Shown here in pieces: positions 1 through 4,633 of a stretch of DNA of 5,164 nt. Origin of the DNA: DASPXK01 sp035637315 (GTDB lineage: Bacteria > Chloroflexota > UBA6077 > JACCZL01). The notes beneath the pieces are model-generated. The model was given only the letters and a program-made list of their open reading frames with translations. It was not told the DNA's origin and searched no databases. The stretch's first letter is position 1. Each line of letters opens with the position of its first letter. The stretch lies in the NCBI GenBank assembly GCA_035637315.1, contig DASPXK010000254.1:1-5164 (forward strand), written 5' to 3'. The translations under genes and the position numbers were made by a program.

Positions 1-441
1 AACGGGGCGCTCTTCATCAGTCGTGGCGACAACTCTGGCACCCACCAGCTGGAGCTCGGCCTGTGGAAGGCGGCGGGCCTCGAGCCGCGCGGCCAGCCCT
101 GGTACCTCGAAGTCGGCCAGGGCATGGGTCAGACCCTGACCATCGCCAATGACAAACAGGGCTACACGCTCTCGGACCGCGGGACGTATCTTGCTCGGCT
201 TCGCTCGCTCGATCTTGTGGTACTGGCCGACGGCTACCAGAACCTGCTCAACGTCTACCACGTCATGGTGGTCAATCCGGACAAGGGACGACAGATCAAC
301 GTCGAGGGCGCGCGCGCCTTCTCTGACTTCATGGTCGCTCCTGAGACACAGGCGCTGATCGGGCAGTTTGGCGTTGACCGCTTTGGCCAGCCGCTGTTCT
401 TTCCCGCTGCCGATAAGACCGACGAAGAGCTCGGAGTGTGA
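1..441 (+). CDS. tupA: Tungstate ABC transporter substrate-binding protein, TupA family (3' part)
   Basis: The frame is open from the first base of the window and ends at TGA 439-441, so the N-terminal part, including the signal sequence, lies outside; 146 residues are visible. TupA is the extracytoplasmic, usually lipid-anchored, binding protein that delivers tungstate to the TupBC ABC importer. Recognisable family blocks, numbered from the first visible residue, are ALFISRGDNSGTH (3-15), LWKAAG (21-26), YLEVGQGMGQTL (35-46), the YTLSDRGTYLA block (55-65), LLNVYHVMVVNP (82-93) and FGQPLFFPAA (128-137). The SRGDxSGTH and SDRG blocks belong to the anion-binding region of the family. The TTTS-type N-terminal motif cannot be checked. 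No tupB or tupC follows: the next genes are convergent, so the permease and ATPase genes must be upstream or elsewhere. Molybdate or another oxyanion is an alternative ligand. Family assignment is confident; the ligand is inferred. Confidence 0.9.
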   Translation, partial: NGALFISRGDNSGTHQLELGLWKAAGLEPRGQPWYLEVGQGMGQTLTIANDKQGYTLSDRGTYLARLRSLDLVVLADGYQNLLNVYHVMVVNPDKGRQINVEGARAFSDFMVAPETQALIGQFGVDRFGQPLFFPAADKTDEELGV

Positions 442-485
442 CGGTCGGCCGCGGATTGTGCTGATCGTCCAGTCTCTGGCACACA

Positions 486-516
486 GGAGGGCCCCGGCTA
501 GTGCCGGAGGCCCTCT
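486..516. terminator. Strong hairpin between convergent genes, probable bidirectional terminator
   Basis: GAGGGCC-CCGGC (487-498) pairs with GCCGG-A-GGCCCTC (503-515), giving a 12-bp GC-rich stem with one bulged base and a TAGT loop; a G-U pair can extend it at 486/516. It lies 45 bp after the tupA stop and 33 bp after the cupin stop, where both transcripts should end. Neither strand shows a T-run after the stem, so it is not a textbook intrinsic terminator. The position supports a terminator or 3'-end-stabilising role, but this is inferred. Confidence 0.6.
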
Positions 517-548
517 GGCTGTCGGCCGCTTGTCGGATCGGGCTGGTC

Positions 549-854
549 CTAGCCCTTCAGCTCAACCAACATCACCTCAAAAGGTCGATCGCTCAAGCTC
601 TCAGGCAGGTGCGTCATCGCGGGCAGCGCACCGACCTCGCCTGCCTTCCCTCGGATCTCCTCCGTCTTGCCGTCTGGATAGGTAAACCGGGCGTGGGCAT
701 CAGTCAAGAACACAAGCACGGCGGCGGGGTGCGAATGCATCACAGACTTCTCGCCCGGGCCGTAGTTGATCCGGAGCACTCGGACCTGCTCGTTCTCCAG
801 CTCCACTTTGTAATGCTCCGCATCTACCTTGGTCGGATCGTCTTGCTGGGCCAT
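549..854 (-). CDS. Small single-domain cupin protein
   Basis: A 101-residue protein made almost entirely of one cupin beta-barrel (about residues 13-100). Cupin motif 1 is GPGEKSVMHSHP (32-43), with metal-ligand candidates His40 and His42. After YPDGKTEEIRGKAGEV (59-74), motif 2 is represented by GALPAMTHLPES (75-86) with His82. The Glu ligand usual in motif 1 is not obvious: Ala45 and Val46 fill that stretch. Metal binding is therefore likely through the histidines but not certain. The start is firm: ATG 852-854 is preceded by AAAGGAGG (860-867) at 5-nt spacing. It has no signal peptide, so it is cytoplasmic. It lies downstream of the amidohydrolase remnant and the TctC-type protein on the same strand and probably belonged to that operon. 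An extended -10-like TGTTATGTT just upstream would put the transcript start almost on the Shine-Dalgarno, so read-through is more likely. Small cupins of this type accompany catabolic enzymes; the substrate is unknown. Confidence 0.85.
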   Translation of the reverse strand: MAQQDDPTKVDAEHYKVELENEQVRVLRINYGPGEKSVMHSHPAAVLVFLTDAHARFTYPDGKTEEIRGKAGEVGALPAMTHLPESLSDRPFEVMLVELKG

Positions 855-898
855 CCAGTCCTCCTTTCTAACATAACACGACCCCCCCGACCGCGCTG

Positions 899-1039
899 TT
901 ACAAGTTGAGCAGCCGGGCGGCGTTCTGGCCGAGGATCAGGCTCTTCTGCCTGGAGGTCACATCACTCCGCTCGCGGATCGTCGACACCGTGCGGGGGTA
1001 TTCCGAGTCGAAATGCGGGTAGTCCGTCGCTTCATCGTT
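899..1039 (-). pseudogene. C-terminal remnant of an amidohydrolase (amidohydrolase 2 / metal-dependent hydrolase family)
   Basis: Read on the minus strand from 1045 to TAA at 899-901, the frame gives about 47 codons ending in DEATDYPHFDSEYPRTVSTI (residues just after the break), then RERSDVTSRQKSLILGQNAA and RLLNL. This is the C-terminus of the TIM-barrel amidohydrolase family: the TDYPHFDSEYP block carries the conserved metal-site Asp, and ILGQNAARLLNL matches the usual final helix (ILGxNAARLxxL). Full-length members have roughly 300-400 residues, so nearly the whole catalytic domain is missing. A stop (TAA, 1046-1048) lies immediately upstream in frame, and no start codon falls between it and the homologous part. 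Just upstream is a perfect AAGGAGG (1041-1047), five bases, then ATG (1033-1035), but that ATG is one frame off and yields only a 25-residue basic peptide ending at 958. The simplest reading is an internal deletion that joined the native start to an out-of-frame 3' end. An assembly or sequencing fault is the main alternative. Confidence 0.8.
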
Positions 1040-1085
1040 TCCTCCTTATCCGGCCCTCGAGGACCGACTCACGAGCCCATGGTTC

Positions 1086-2270
1086 CTACTGCAATATGGC
1101 TTTCAGTTTGGCGACGACTTCGGGAGAGAGGCCCGTGAGCTGGTCGACGATCTGCTTGACTTCGTCGCCTGTATTCGGATTGATCGACAGGTTCGCCTGC
1201 TCGGCGTCAGCCCGCAACTGGGGGTCGGCGAGGGTGTCAGCCAGCGCCTTCTGCAGGGCTGCGACGCGCTCCGGCGGGACCGCGGGTGCCACCGAATAGG
1301 GAAGGTTCATCTTCTGCTGCGCGTCGACCGCCCGGATCACAACTTTGCCCTCCTCGGTCTTGGCCGCGCCCTCGGCGAACGGGACGCCTTTCAGGAACGG
1401 ATGGTCTTCCGGCTTGTTGCTGGTGTGGACCACGATTCGGGCGAACGGGCTCTCGCCTTCGAGGATGTTGCGGTCGAGCGAGGCGGCGGCCACGAACACG
1501 GGGCAATAGCCATCCACCTCGCCGCTCTGAATGAGCAGGCGGACCTTCGACAGCGTCTCGTAGCCCGAGACCAGCTTGAAGTTCGTGCCGATCGTCGCGT
1601 TCAGCGTATTCGGAATATCGTGCGTCGAATTCCCAGGCCCCAGGGTGCCGAGCACGATCTGCTTGCCGCTCGTCAGGTCCTCGATCGTCTTGATTCCCAG
1701 GTCGCTGCGGACGATGCAAGCGCTGAACGACTTGTCGGCGCTCCCCAGCCAGACCATCTTGGCCGGATCGAATGCGACGCCGTCAGCGCCCATAACGGCG
1801 AGGAGAATGAGCGGCGGAGCGGACAGGATGGCTGTACCGTCCTTGGGCTCGGTGTTGTAAATGGCGTTGTAGGCGATCAGGCCGCCAGCCCCGGTCCGGT
1901 TCTCCACGATCACAGTCGGACTGCCTGGGACGTACTTGCCGATGTAGCGGGCGACCAGACGAGTCGTCACGTCATATAGGCCGCCGACTCCGGTCCCAAC
2001 GACGAGCCGGAGGGTCTTGCCCCGGTAGAAGTCGGCGACGGCTCGCTCGTCGAAGGCAGCGGGCTTGGCCGCCGGAGAGGCCACGGGCGACGGCGACGCG
2101 GCTGGGCTGGGGGCCGCGGGCGAGGCTGGGGCAGCCGGCTTCGCGGCCTCGGTCGGCTTGGCGGGGGCTGCTGGAGGGGCCGGCGCGGCCGGCGCGCAGG
2201 CCAGCCCCAGGAGACCGCAGGCTACCAGCATAGAGAGCGCTTCAGAGAACGCCCTGGTGGTGCTGTTCAT
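1086..2270 (-). CDS. TctC/Bug-family tripartite tricarboxylate transporter substrate-binding lipoprotein
   Basis: A 394-residue extracytoplasmic solute-binding protein. The frame is open as far up as 2426, but ATG 2268-2270 is chosen because it follows GGAGGGG (2273-2279) and begins a lipoprotein signal peptide: Arg6, a hydrophobic stretch 11-24, then LGLAC with Cys25 as the lipidation site (LVAC at Cys18 is less likely because Glu10 lies in the hydrophobic region). A low-complexity Pro/Ala/Ser/Lys linker follows (about 26-72), then the Bug-type periplasmic fold from about 80. Diagnostic blocks are FYRGKTLRLVVG (81-92), the GGLYDVTTRL region (96-105) with the ligand-contacting Asp100, and VIVENRTGAGGLIA (120-133). 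Bug proteins bind carboxylates or small aromatic acids for TctAB-type carriers. No TctA or TctB is in the window, so this is an orphan binding protein, as is common in this family. The downstream amidohydrolase remnant and cupin suggest a catabolic context. The ligand is unknown. Confidence 0.9.
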   Translation of the reverse strand: MNSTTRAFSEALSMLVACGLLGLACAPAAPAPPAAPAKPTEAAKPAAPASPAAPSPAASPSPVASPAAKPAAFDERAVADFYRGKTLRLVVGTGVGGLYDVTTRLVARYIGKYVPGSPTVIVENRTGAGGLIAYNAIYNTEPKDGTAILSAPPLILLAVMGADGVAFDPAKMVWLGSADKSFSACIVRSDLGIKTIEDLTSGKQIVLGTLGPGNSTHDIPNTLNATIGTNFKLVSGYETLSKVRLLIQSGEVDGYCPVFVAAASLDRNILEGESPFARIVVHTSNKPEDHPFLKGVPFAEGAAKTEEGKVVIRAVDAQQKMNLPYSVAPAVPPERVAALQKALADTLADPQLRADAEQANLSINPNTGDEVKQIVDQLTGLSPEVVAKLKAILQ

Positions 2271-2299
2271 GGCCCCTCCGACGTGATGAAAGTCTGCGA

Positions 2300-2330
2300 A
2301 GTGTAGCAGCGACGATGTCTGCGATGTCAC
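2300..2330 (-). promoter_or_regulatory. Candidate promoter for the TctC-type gene
   Basis: On the minus strand, TACACT (2300-2305) preceded by TGC (2306-2308) forms an extended -10 of TGnTANNNT type. GTGACA (2325-2330) is a five-of-six match to the -35 consensus, but at a long 19-nt spacing. The resulting leader would be roughly 20-25 nt and contain the Shine-Dalgarno of the gene starting at 2270. Consensus for the organism is unknown, so this is a plausible but unproven promoter. Confidence 0.4.
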
Positions 2331-2359
2331 CTCGGTCGAGCGGCGGCCGCGTGACCGAG
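2331..2359 (-). terminator. Hairpin downstream of the two-component operon, possible terminator
   Basis: CTCGGTC (2331-2337) and GACCGAG (2353-2359) form a perfect 7-bp stem. The 15-nt loop contains the palindrome GCGGCCGC (2344-2351), which could add inner pairing. It lies about 87 bp after the response-regulator stop and just upstream of the candidate promoter of the next gene, a sensible place to end the kinase-regulator transcript. There is no T-run, so confidence is low. Confidence 0.3.
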
Positions 2360-2445
2360 CCCGACACTCTTCTCCGACGTCGATCGCCTGGGGGCGGAGC
2401 CGCGCCCGGAACGCCGACCCTGGCACGCCCGGCTGCCCTGGCGCG

Positions 2446-3051
2446 TCAGAGCCAGCCGTTCTCTCTCGCGATCTGCACGGCCTCGGCTCGGTTGCGCACG
2501 CCCAGCTTGCCCAGCATCTCTGACACGCGGTTGCGGACGGTGCCCTCGGACAGCCACAGGCGCGTCGCGATCTCGGCGGTCGACAGGCCCTCGGCGCACG
2601 CGGCCAGGATCTCGCGCTCCCTGGGCGAGAGCGGACACGGGCCGGCCCGCAAGGCCTGAGCCGCCAGGCTCGCGTCGACGACGTCCTCGCCGGCGGCGCA
2701 GCGGCGGATCGCCGCGGCGAGCGCCTCGACTGGCGCGTCCTTCAGCACGAAGCCGGAGACGCCGCCCGCCATCGCGCGCTGGACGAAGCCCGGTCGGCCG
2801 TACATCGTCAGGATCAGCGCCCGACAGGTGGGCAAGGTCCGCCGCAGCTCCGACGCGGCGCTGATGCCGTCCTGCGCCGGCATCTCGATGTCCACCACGG
2901 CCACGTCGGGCCGGGCCGCCAGCGCCGCGGCGATCAGTTCGTCTCCCCGCCCGACCTCCGCGACCACCTCGATGTCCCCCTCGAGCTCCAGCAACCGGCG
3001 CACGGCCGTCCGGAACATGAGCTGGTCTTCGGCCAGCAGCACGCGGATCAC
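2446..3051 (-). CDS. DesR-like two-component response regulator (NarL/LuxR type)
   Basis: A 201-residue DNA-binding response regulator. The receiver domain (about 1-120) has the acidic pair Glu8-Asp9, phosphoacceptor Asp54 in VAVVDIEMP, switch Thr82 and Lys104 in FVLKDAP. The LuxR-type helix-turn-helix covers about 138-201: LSPREREIL (141-149), GLSTAEIATRLWLSEGTVRN (155-174) and LGVRNRAEAVQIARENGWL to the end. Length, the position of Asp54 and the closing ARENGWL match the DesR subgroup, whose Bacillus founder (199 residues) controls a lipid desaturase. The start is GTG (3049-3051), which overlaps the TGA of the upstream kinase as GTGA, so translation is probably coupled to it. It is expected to be phosphorylated by that kinase and to bind DNA as a dimer. 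No desaturase is visible, so the regulated genes may differ; the repeats at 4175-4209 are a candidate target. Family assignment is strong; function by name is not proven. Confidence 0.93.
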   Translation of the reverse strand: MIRVLLAEDQLMFRTAVRRLLELEGDIEVVAEVGRGDELIAAALAARPDVAVVDIEMPAQDGISAASELRRTLPTCRALILTMYGRPGFVQRAMAGGVSGFVLKDAPVEALAAAIRRCAAGEDVVDASLAAQALRAGPCPLSPREREILAACAEGLSTAEIATRLWLSEGTVRNRVSEMLGKLGVRNRAEAVQIARENGWL

Positions 3052-4172
3052 CGCGCGACCCCCTGCGTGCGGGGAGGCGCCGCGGCGCCGAGCCTCACCC
3101 GCAGCCTGAACCCGCCTGCCTCGCTCGGTCCGGCCTCGAACGTGCCGCCCAGCGCGTGGACACGTCGGGCGAGCCCGTTCAGACCCGTGCCCGCGTCTTC
3201 TCCGACCGCACCGCGACCGTCGTCGACGACCTCGAGCGCGGTGACGCCGTCAGCGGCCTGGAGCGAGATACGGCAGGTGCGCGCGCCGCTGTGCTTGACG
3301 ATGTTCGTCACGGCCTCCCGGAGCGCCCAGGCGACCATGGCCTCGTGCGAGGGATCGATCTCCACCGGCCCTTCGTCGACGCTGGCCTGGATCCCCGCCG
3401 TCCGAAGCGCGACGGGAGCGGCGGCGAGCTCGGCGGCCACGCTCGGTACGCGGCCGCCCGCGACCGCGTCGCGGACCTCGCGGATCGCCTCGCGGGCGAG
3501 CCGCTGCACGTCGCGCATCTCCGCCTCCGCCGAGGGGTCGCCGCTGGCGCTCAGGCGGCTGGCCAGCTCCGCCTTGACGGCGATCAGCGAGAGCGTCCGC
3601 CCGAGCAAGTCGTGCAGCTCGCGCGCGAGGCGCTCACGCTCGGCGGCCACCGCCAGCTCGGCCAACTCGGCCTTGGTGGCGTGCAGGTCCGCGTTGACGG
3701 CGCTGAGCTGGCGGACGGCCGTCATTCCGAGACCGGCCAGCGCGACGGCCAGCAGGATGGCGTGGCCCGGCCCGAGCATGCGGACCAGGTGCGTGCTGTC
3801 GATCTCCGCCGGCGCGCCCGCGGCCACCGCTATGAGCCCTACACCCACGGCAGCCGCTCGCGGCCGCAGCCCGGCGCCCACGACGAGGGCCGGGTAGAGC
3901 CACAACAGCGGCTCGGACAGGTCGAGCACATGGAGCAAGACGAGGTTCGTCAGGACCATCACCGCCGCGGCGGCGACGGCGCCCCGCTGCTGTGCGGGCC
4001 ACGGCCGCGACCAGTAGAGCACGTGTATCGCGCCCAGCAGAACCAGACCGGCCCCCGCGGCCACGTCCCTGCCGGACCGCTGCGGCTCGAGCCAGATGAA
4101 CAGGGCGCCGAGGAAGACCGGAGCGATCGCCAGCCGGACGACCGCGGCGAGCCAGACCATCTTCGGCGGCAT
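3048..4172 (-). CDS. DesK-like membrane sensor histidine kinase (HisKA_3 / HATPase_c)
   Basis: A 374-residue sensor kinase (Bacillus DesK has 370). Residues 8-152 are strongly hydrophobic and fit five or six membrane spans (by eye about 8-28, 37-54, 64-83, 88-101, 106-120, 134-152). There is no extracytoplasmic sensor domain, so sensing probably happens within the membrane. A charged helical linker (about 153-182) leads to the HisKA_3 dimerisation domain with ERERLARELHDLLGRTLSLI (178-197), phosphoacceptor His187. The ATPase domain has the N box EAVTNIVKHS (286-295, Asn290), G1 box VDDGRG (316-321) and G2 box GTGLNGLARRV (328-338). The frame extends upstream to 4358. ATG 4170-4172 is preferred because it gives a normal-length protein starting just before the first span, whereas the extension would cover the whole divergent control region. 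Its Shine-Dalgarno is weak (GGAAG), and TATACT lies only 9 bases upstream, so a leaderless mRNA is possible. Its stop overlaps the regulator start by four bases. Confidence 0.92.
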   Translation of the reverse strand: MPPKMVWLAAVVRLAIAPVFLGALFIWLEPQRSGRDVAAGAGLVLLGAIHVLYWSRPWPAQQRGAVAAAAVMVLTNLVLLHVLDLSEPLLWLYPALVVGAGLRPRAAAVGVGLIAVAAGAPAEIDSTHLVRMLGPGHAILLAVALAGLGMTAVRQLSAVNADLHATKAELAELAVAAERERLARELHDLLGRTLSLIAVKAELASRLSASGDPSAEAEMRDVQRLAREAIREVRDAVAGGRVPSVAAELAAAPVALRTAGIQASVDEGPVEIDPSHEAMVAWALREAVTNIVKHSGARTCRISLQAADGVTALEVVDDGRGAVGEDAGTGLNGLARRVHALGGTFEAGPSEAGGFRLRVRLGAAAPPRTQGVAR

Positions 4173-4174
4173 TC

Positions 4175-4209
4175 GGCTTCCAGTATAGGTGTTTGGGTTC
4201 CAGTGTAGG
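4175..4209. repeat. Tandem direct repeat upstream of the kinase gene, candidate operator
   Basis: GGCTTCCAGTATAGG (4175-4189) and GGGTTCCAGTGTAGG (4195-4209) match at 13 of 15 positions with a period of exactly 20 bp, close to two helical turns. The pair begins three bases upstream of the chosen kinase start and lies in the divergent region shared with the plus-strand membrane genes. Spaced direct repeats on one helix face suit a NarL/DesR-type regulator binding as tandem dimers. No protein is shown to bind here; the operator role is inferred from position and geometry. Confidence 0.5.
4182..4187 (-). promoter_or_regulatory. Candidate -10 element of the kinase-regulator operon
   Basis: On the minus strand this reads TATACT, five of six matches to TATAAT, and ends 9 bases before the ATG at 4172. 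Transcription from it would start at or within a few bases of the ATG. It lies inside the start-proximal copy of the tandem repeat; the other copy has TACACT at the same place. No convincing -35 is seen at 16-18 nt. If it is real, a protein bound to the repeats would directly occlude or recruit polymerase. Confidence 0.35.
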
Positions 4210-4218
4210 CGAAGGAAC

Positions 4219-4240
4219 GGCGTCGGGCGAGGCCCGCGCC
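4219..4240. other. GC-rich bulged hairpin in the divergent intergenic region
   Basis: GGCG-T-CGGGC (4219-4228) pairs with GCCCG-CGCC (4232-4240), giving a 9-bp all-GC stem with one bulged T and a GAG loop. It lies between the tandem repeat and the inverted repeat and has no T-run. It could separate two opposing transcription units, sit in a long leader of either gene, or be chance in GC-rich DNA. Confidence 0.3.
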
Positions 4241-4247
4241 CAAGGTC

Positions 4248-4261
4248 GTGACAAATGTCAC
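4248..4261. promoter_or_regulatory. Perfect inverted repeat, candidate operator
   Basis: GTGACA-AA-TGTCAC is a perfect 6+6 inverted repeat with a 2-bp centre, standing out as an AT-richer palindrome in GC-rich surroundings. It lies about 76 bp upstream of the kinase start and about 96 bp upstream of the small membrane gene, within reach of both promoters. It does not resemble the tandem repeat at 4175-4209, so a second regulator is implied if it is functional. The factor is unknown. Confidence 0.35.
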
Positions 4262-4356
4262 TCCAGGCGGTGACGGCATCCACTTCCCCGTGCCGTCCGG
4301 GTTCCTGTATGGTCGGTAAGGACATGACCGAGCCTCGCGCGACGGAGGACACGCAC

Positions 4357-4626
4357 ATGGTTGACCCACCCCCCTACCCCGACACCGGCGACGACACCGG
4401 CGTGGGACCCGACCGCGGATCGACCACCAGCGCACCCAGGTATCCCGGCATGCCGCGCTGGGTGAAGGCGTCGGGGATCGTCGTCCTCGTCCTGGTCCTG
4501 CTGGTCGTCATCGTGATGGTCGCCAGCGGCAGTCAGCACGGTCCCGGCCGCCACATGCCGTCCGGTGCACCTGGTGGCCCTGGTGGCCACACACCGCCCG
4601 CAGCGCAGGCGGTGCAGCAGGCGTGA
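4357..4626 (+). CDS. Small single-span membrane protein of unknown function with His/Gly/Pro-rich tail
   Basis: An 89-residue protein. The frame opens at 4255 with further ATGs at 4309 and 4324, but ATG 4357-4359 is preferred because GGAGG (4344-4348) lies 8 nt upstream and the recognisable protein begins there. A hydrophilic N-terminus with YPDTGDDTGVGPDRGSTT (7-24) leads to PRWVK (33-37), then one strongly hydrophobic span (about 38-56). The tail contains HGPGRHMPSG (61-70), two Pro-Gly-Gly units encoded by a tandem CCTGGTGGC repeat (4570-4587), and His78. By the positive-inside rule Arg34 and Lys37 place the N-terminus in the cytoplasm and the His-rich tail outside. I recall similar small proteins in Chloroflexota and Actinobacteria but know no function. 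The spaced histidines could bind a metal, which is speculation. It is followed after 7 nt by another membrane-protein gene, so the two are very likely one operon. It is divergent from the DesKR-like pair. Confidence 0.8.
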   Translation: MVDPPPYPDTGDDTGVGPDRGSTTSAPRYPGMPRWVKASGIVVLVLVLLVVIVMVASGSQHGPGRHMPSGAPGGPGGHTPPAAQAVQQA

Positions 4627-4633
4627 CACGGCC

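Noticed and set aside
501..1022. Plus-strand open frame of 173 codons across the cupin and amidohydrolase remnant
   Set aside because: It runs antisense to two recognisable protein sequences and has no motif of its own.
958..1035. 25-codon minus-strand frame starting at the ATG behind the perfect Shine-Dalgarno
   Set aside because: It is an out-of-frame reading of amidohydrolase sequence, Arg/Thr/Ser-rich, and more likely a by-product of a deletion than a real small gene. It is kept only as evidence for the break.
1050..1075. GGCCCTCGAGGACC palindrome after the tctC-type stop as a terminator
   Set aside because: It is self-complementary across its centre without room for a loop and has no T-run, so it cannot form an ordinary terminator hairpin.
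2065..2286. Gly/Ala-rich plus-strand frame of 73 codons
   Set aside because: It is the reverse complement of the Pro/Ala linker of the lipoprotein, which explains its composition.
2271..2426. N-terminal extension of the TctC-type protein up to 2426
   Set aside because: The internal ATG at 2270 has a strong ribosome-binding site and begins a proper lipoprotein signal peptide; the extension would bury that signal and cover the candidate promoter.
3067..4208. Long plus-strand open frames (3067-3897 and 3156-4208) opposite the kinase gene
   Set aside because: They are antisense to a clear histidine kinase. They are Arg/Ala/Ser-rich with no recognisable motif, as expected from shadow frames in GC-rich DNA.
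4173..4358. N-terminal extension of the kinase up to an ATG at 4358
   Set aside because: It would cover the whole divergent control region, adds 62 residues with no family resemblance, and gives a protein longer than the DesK norm.
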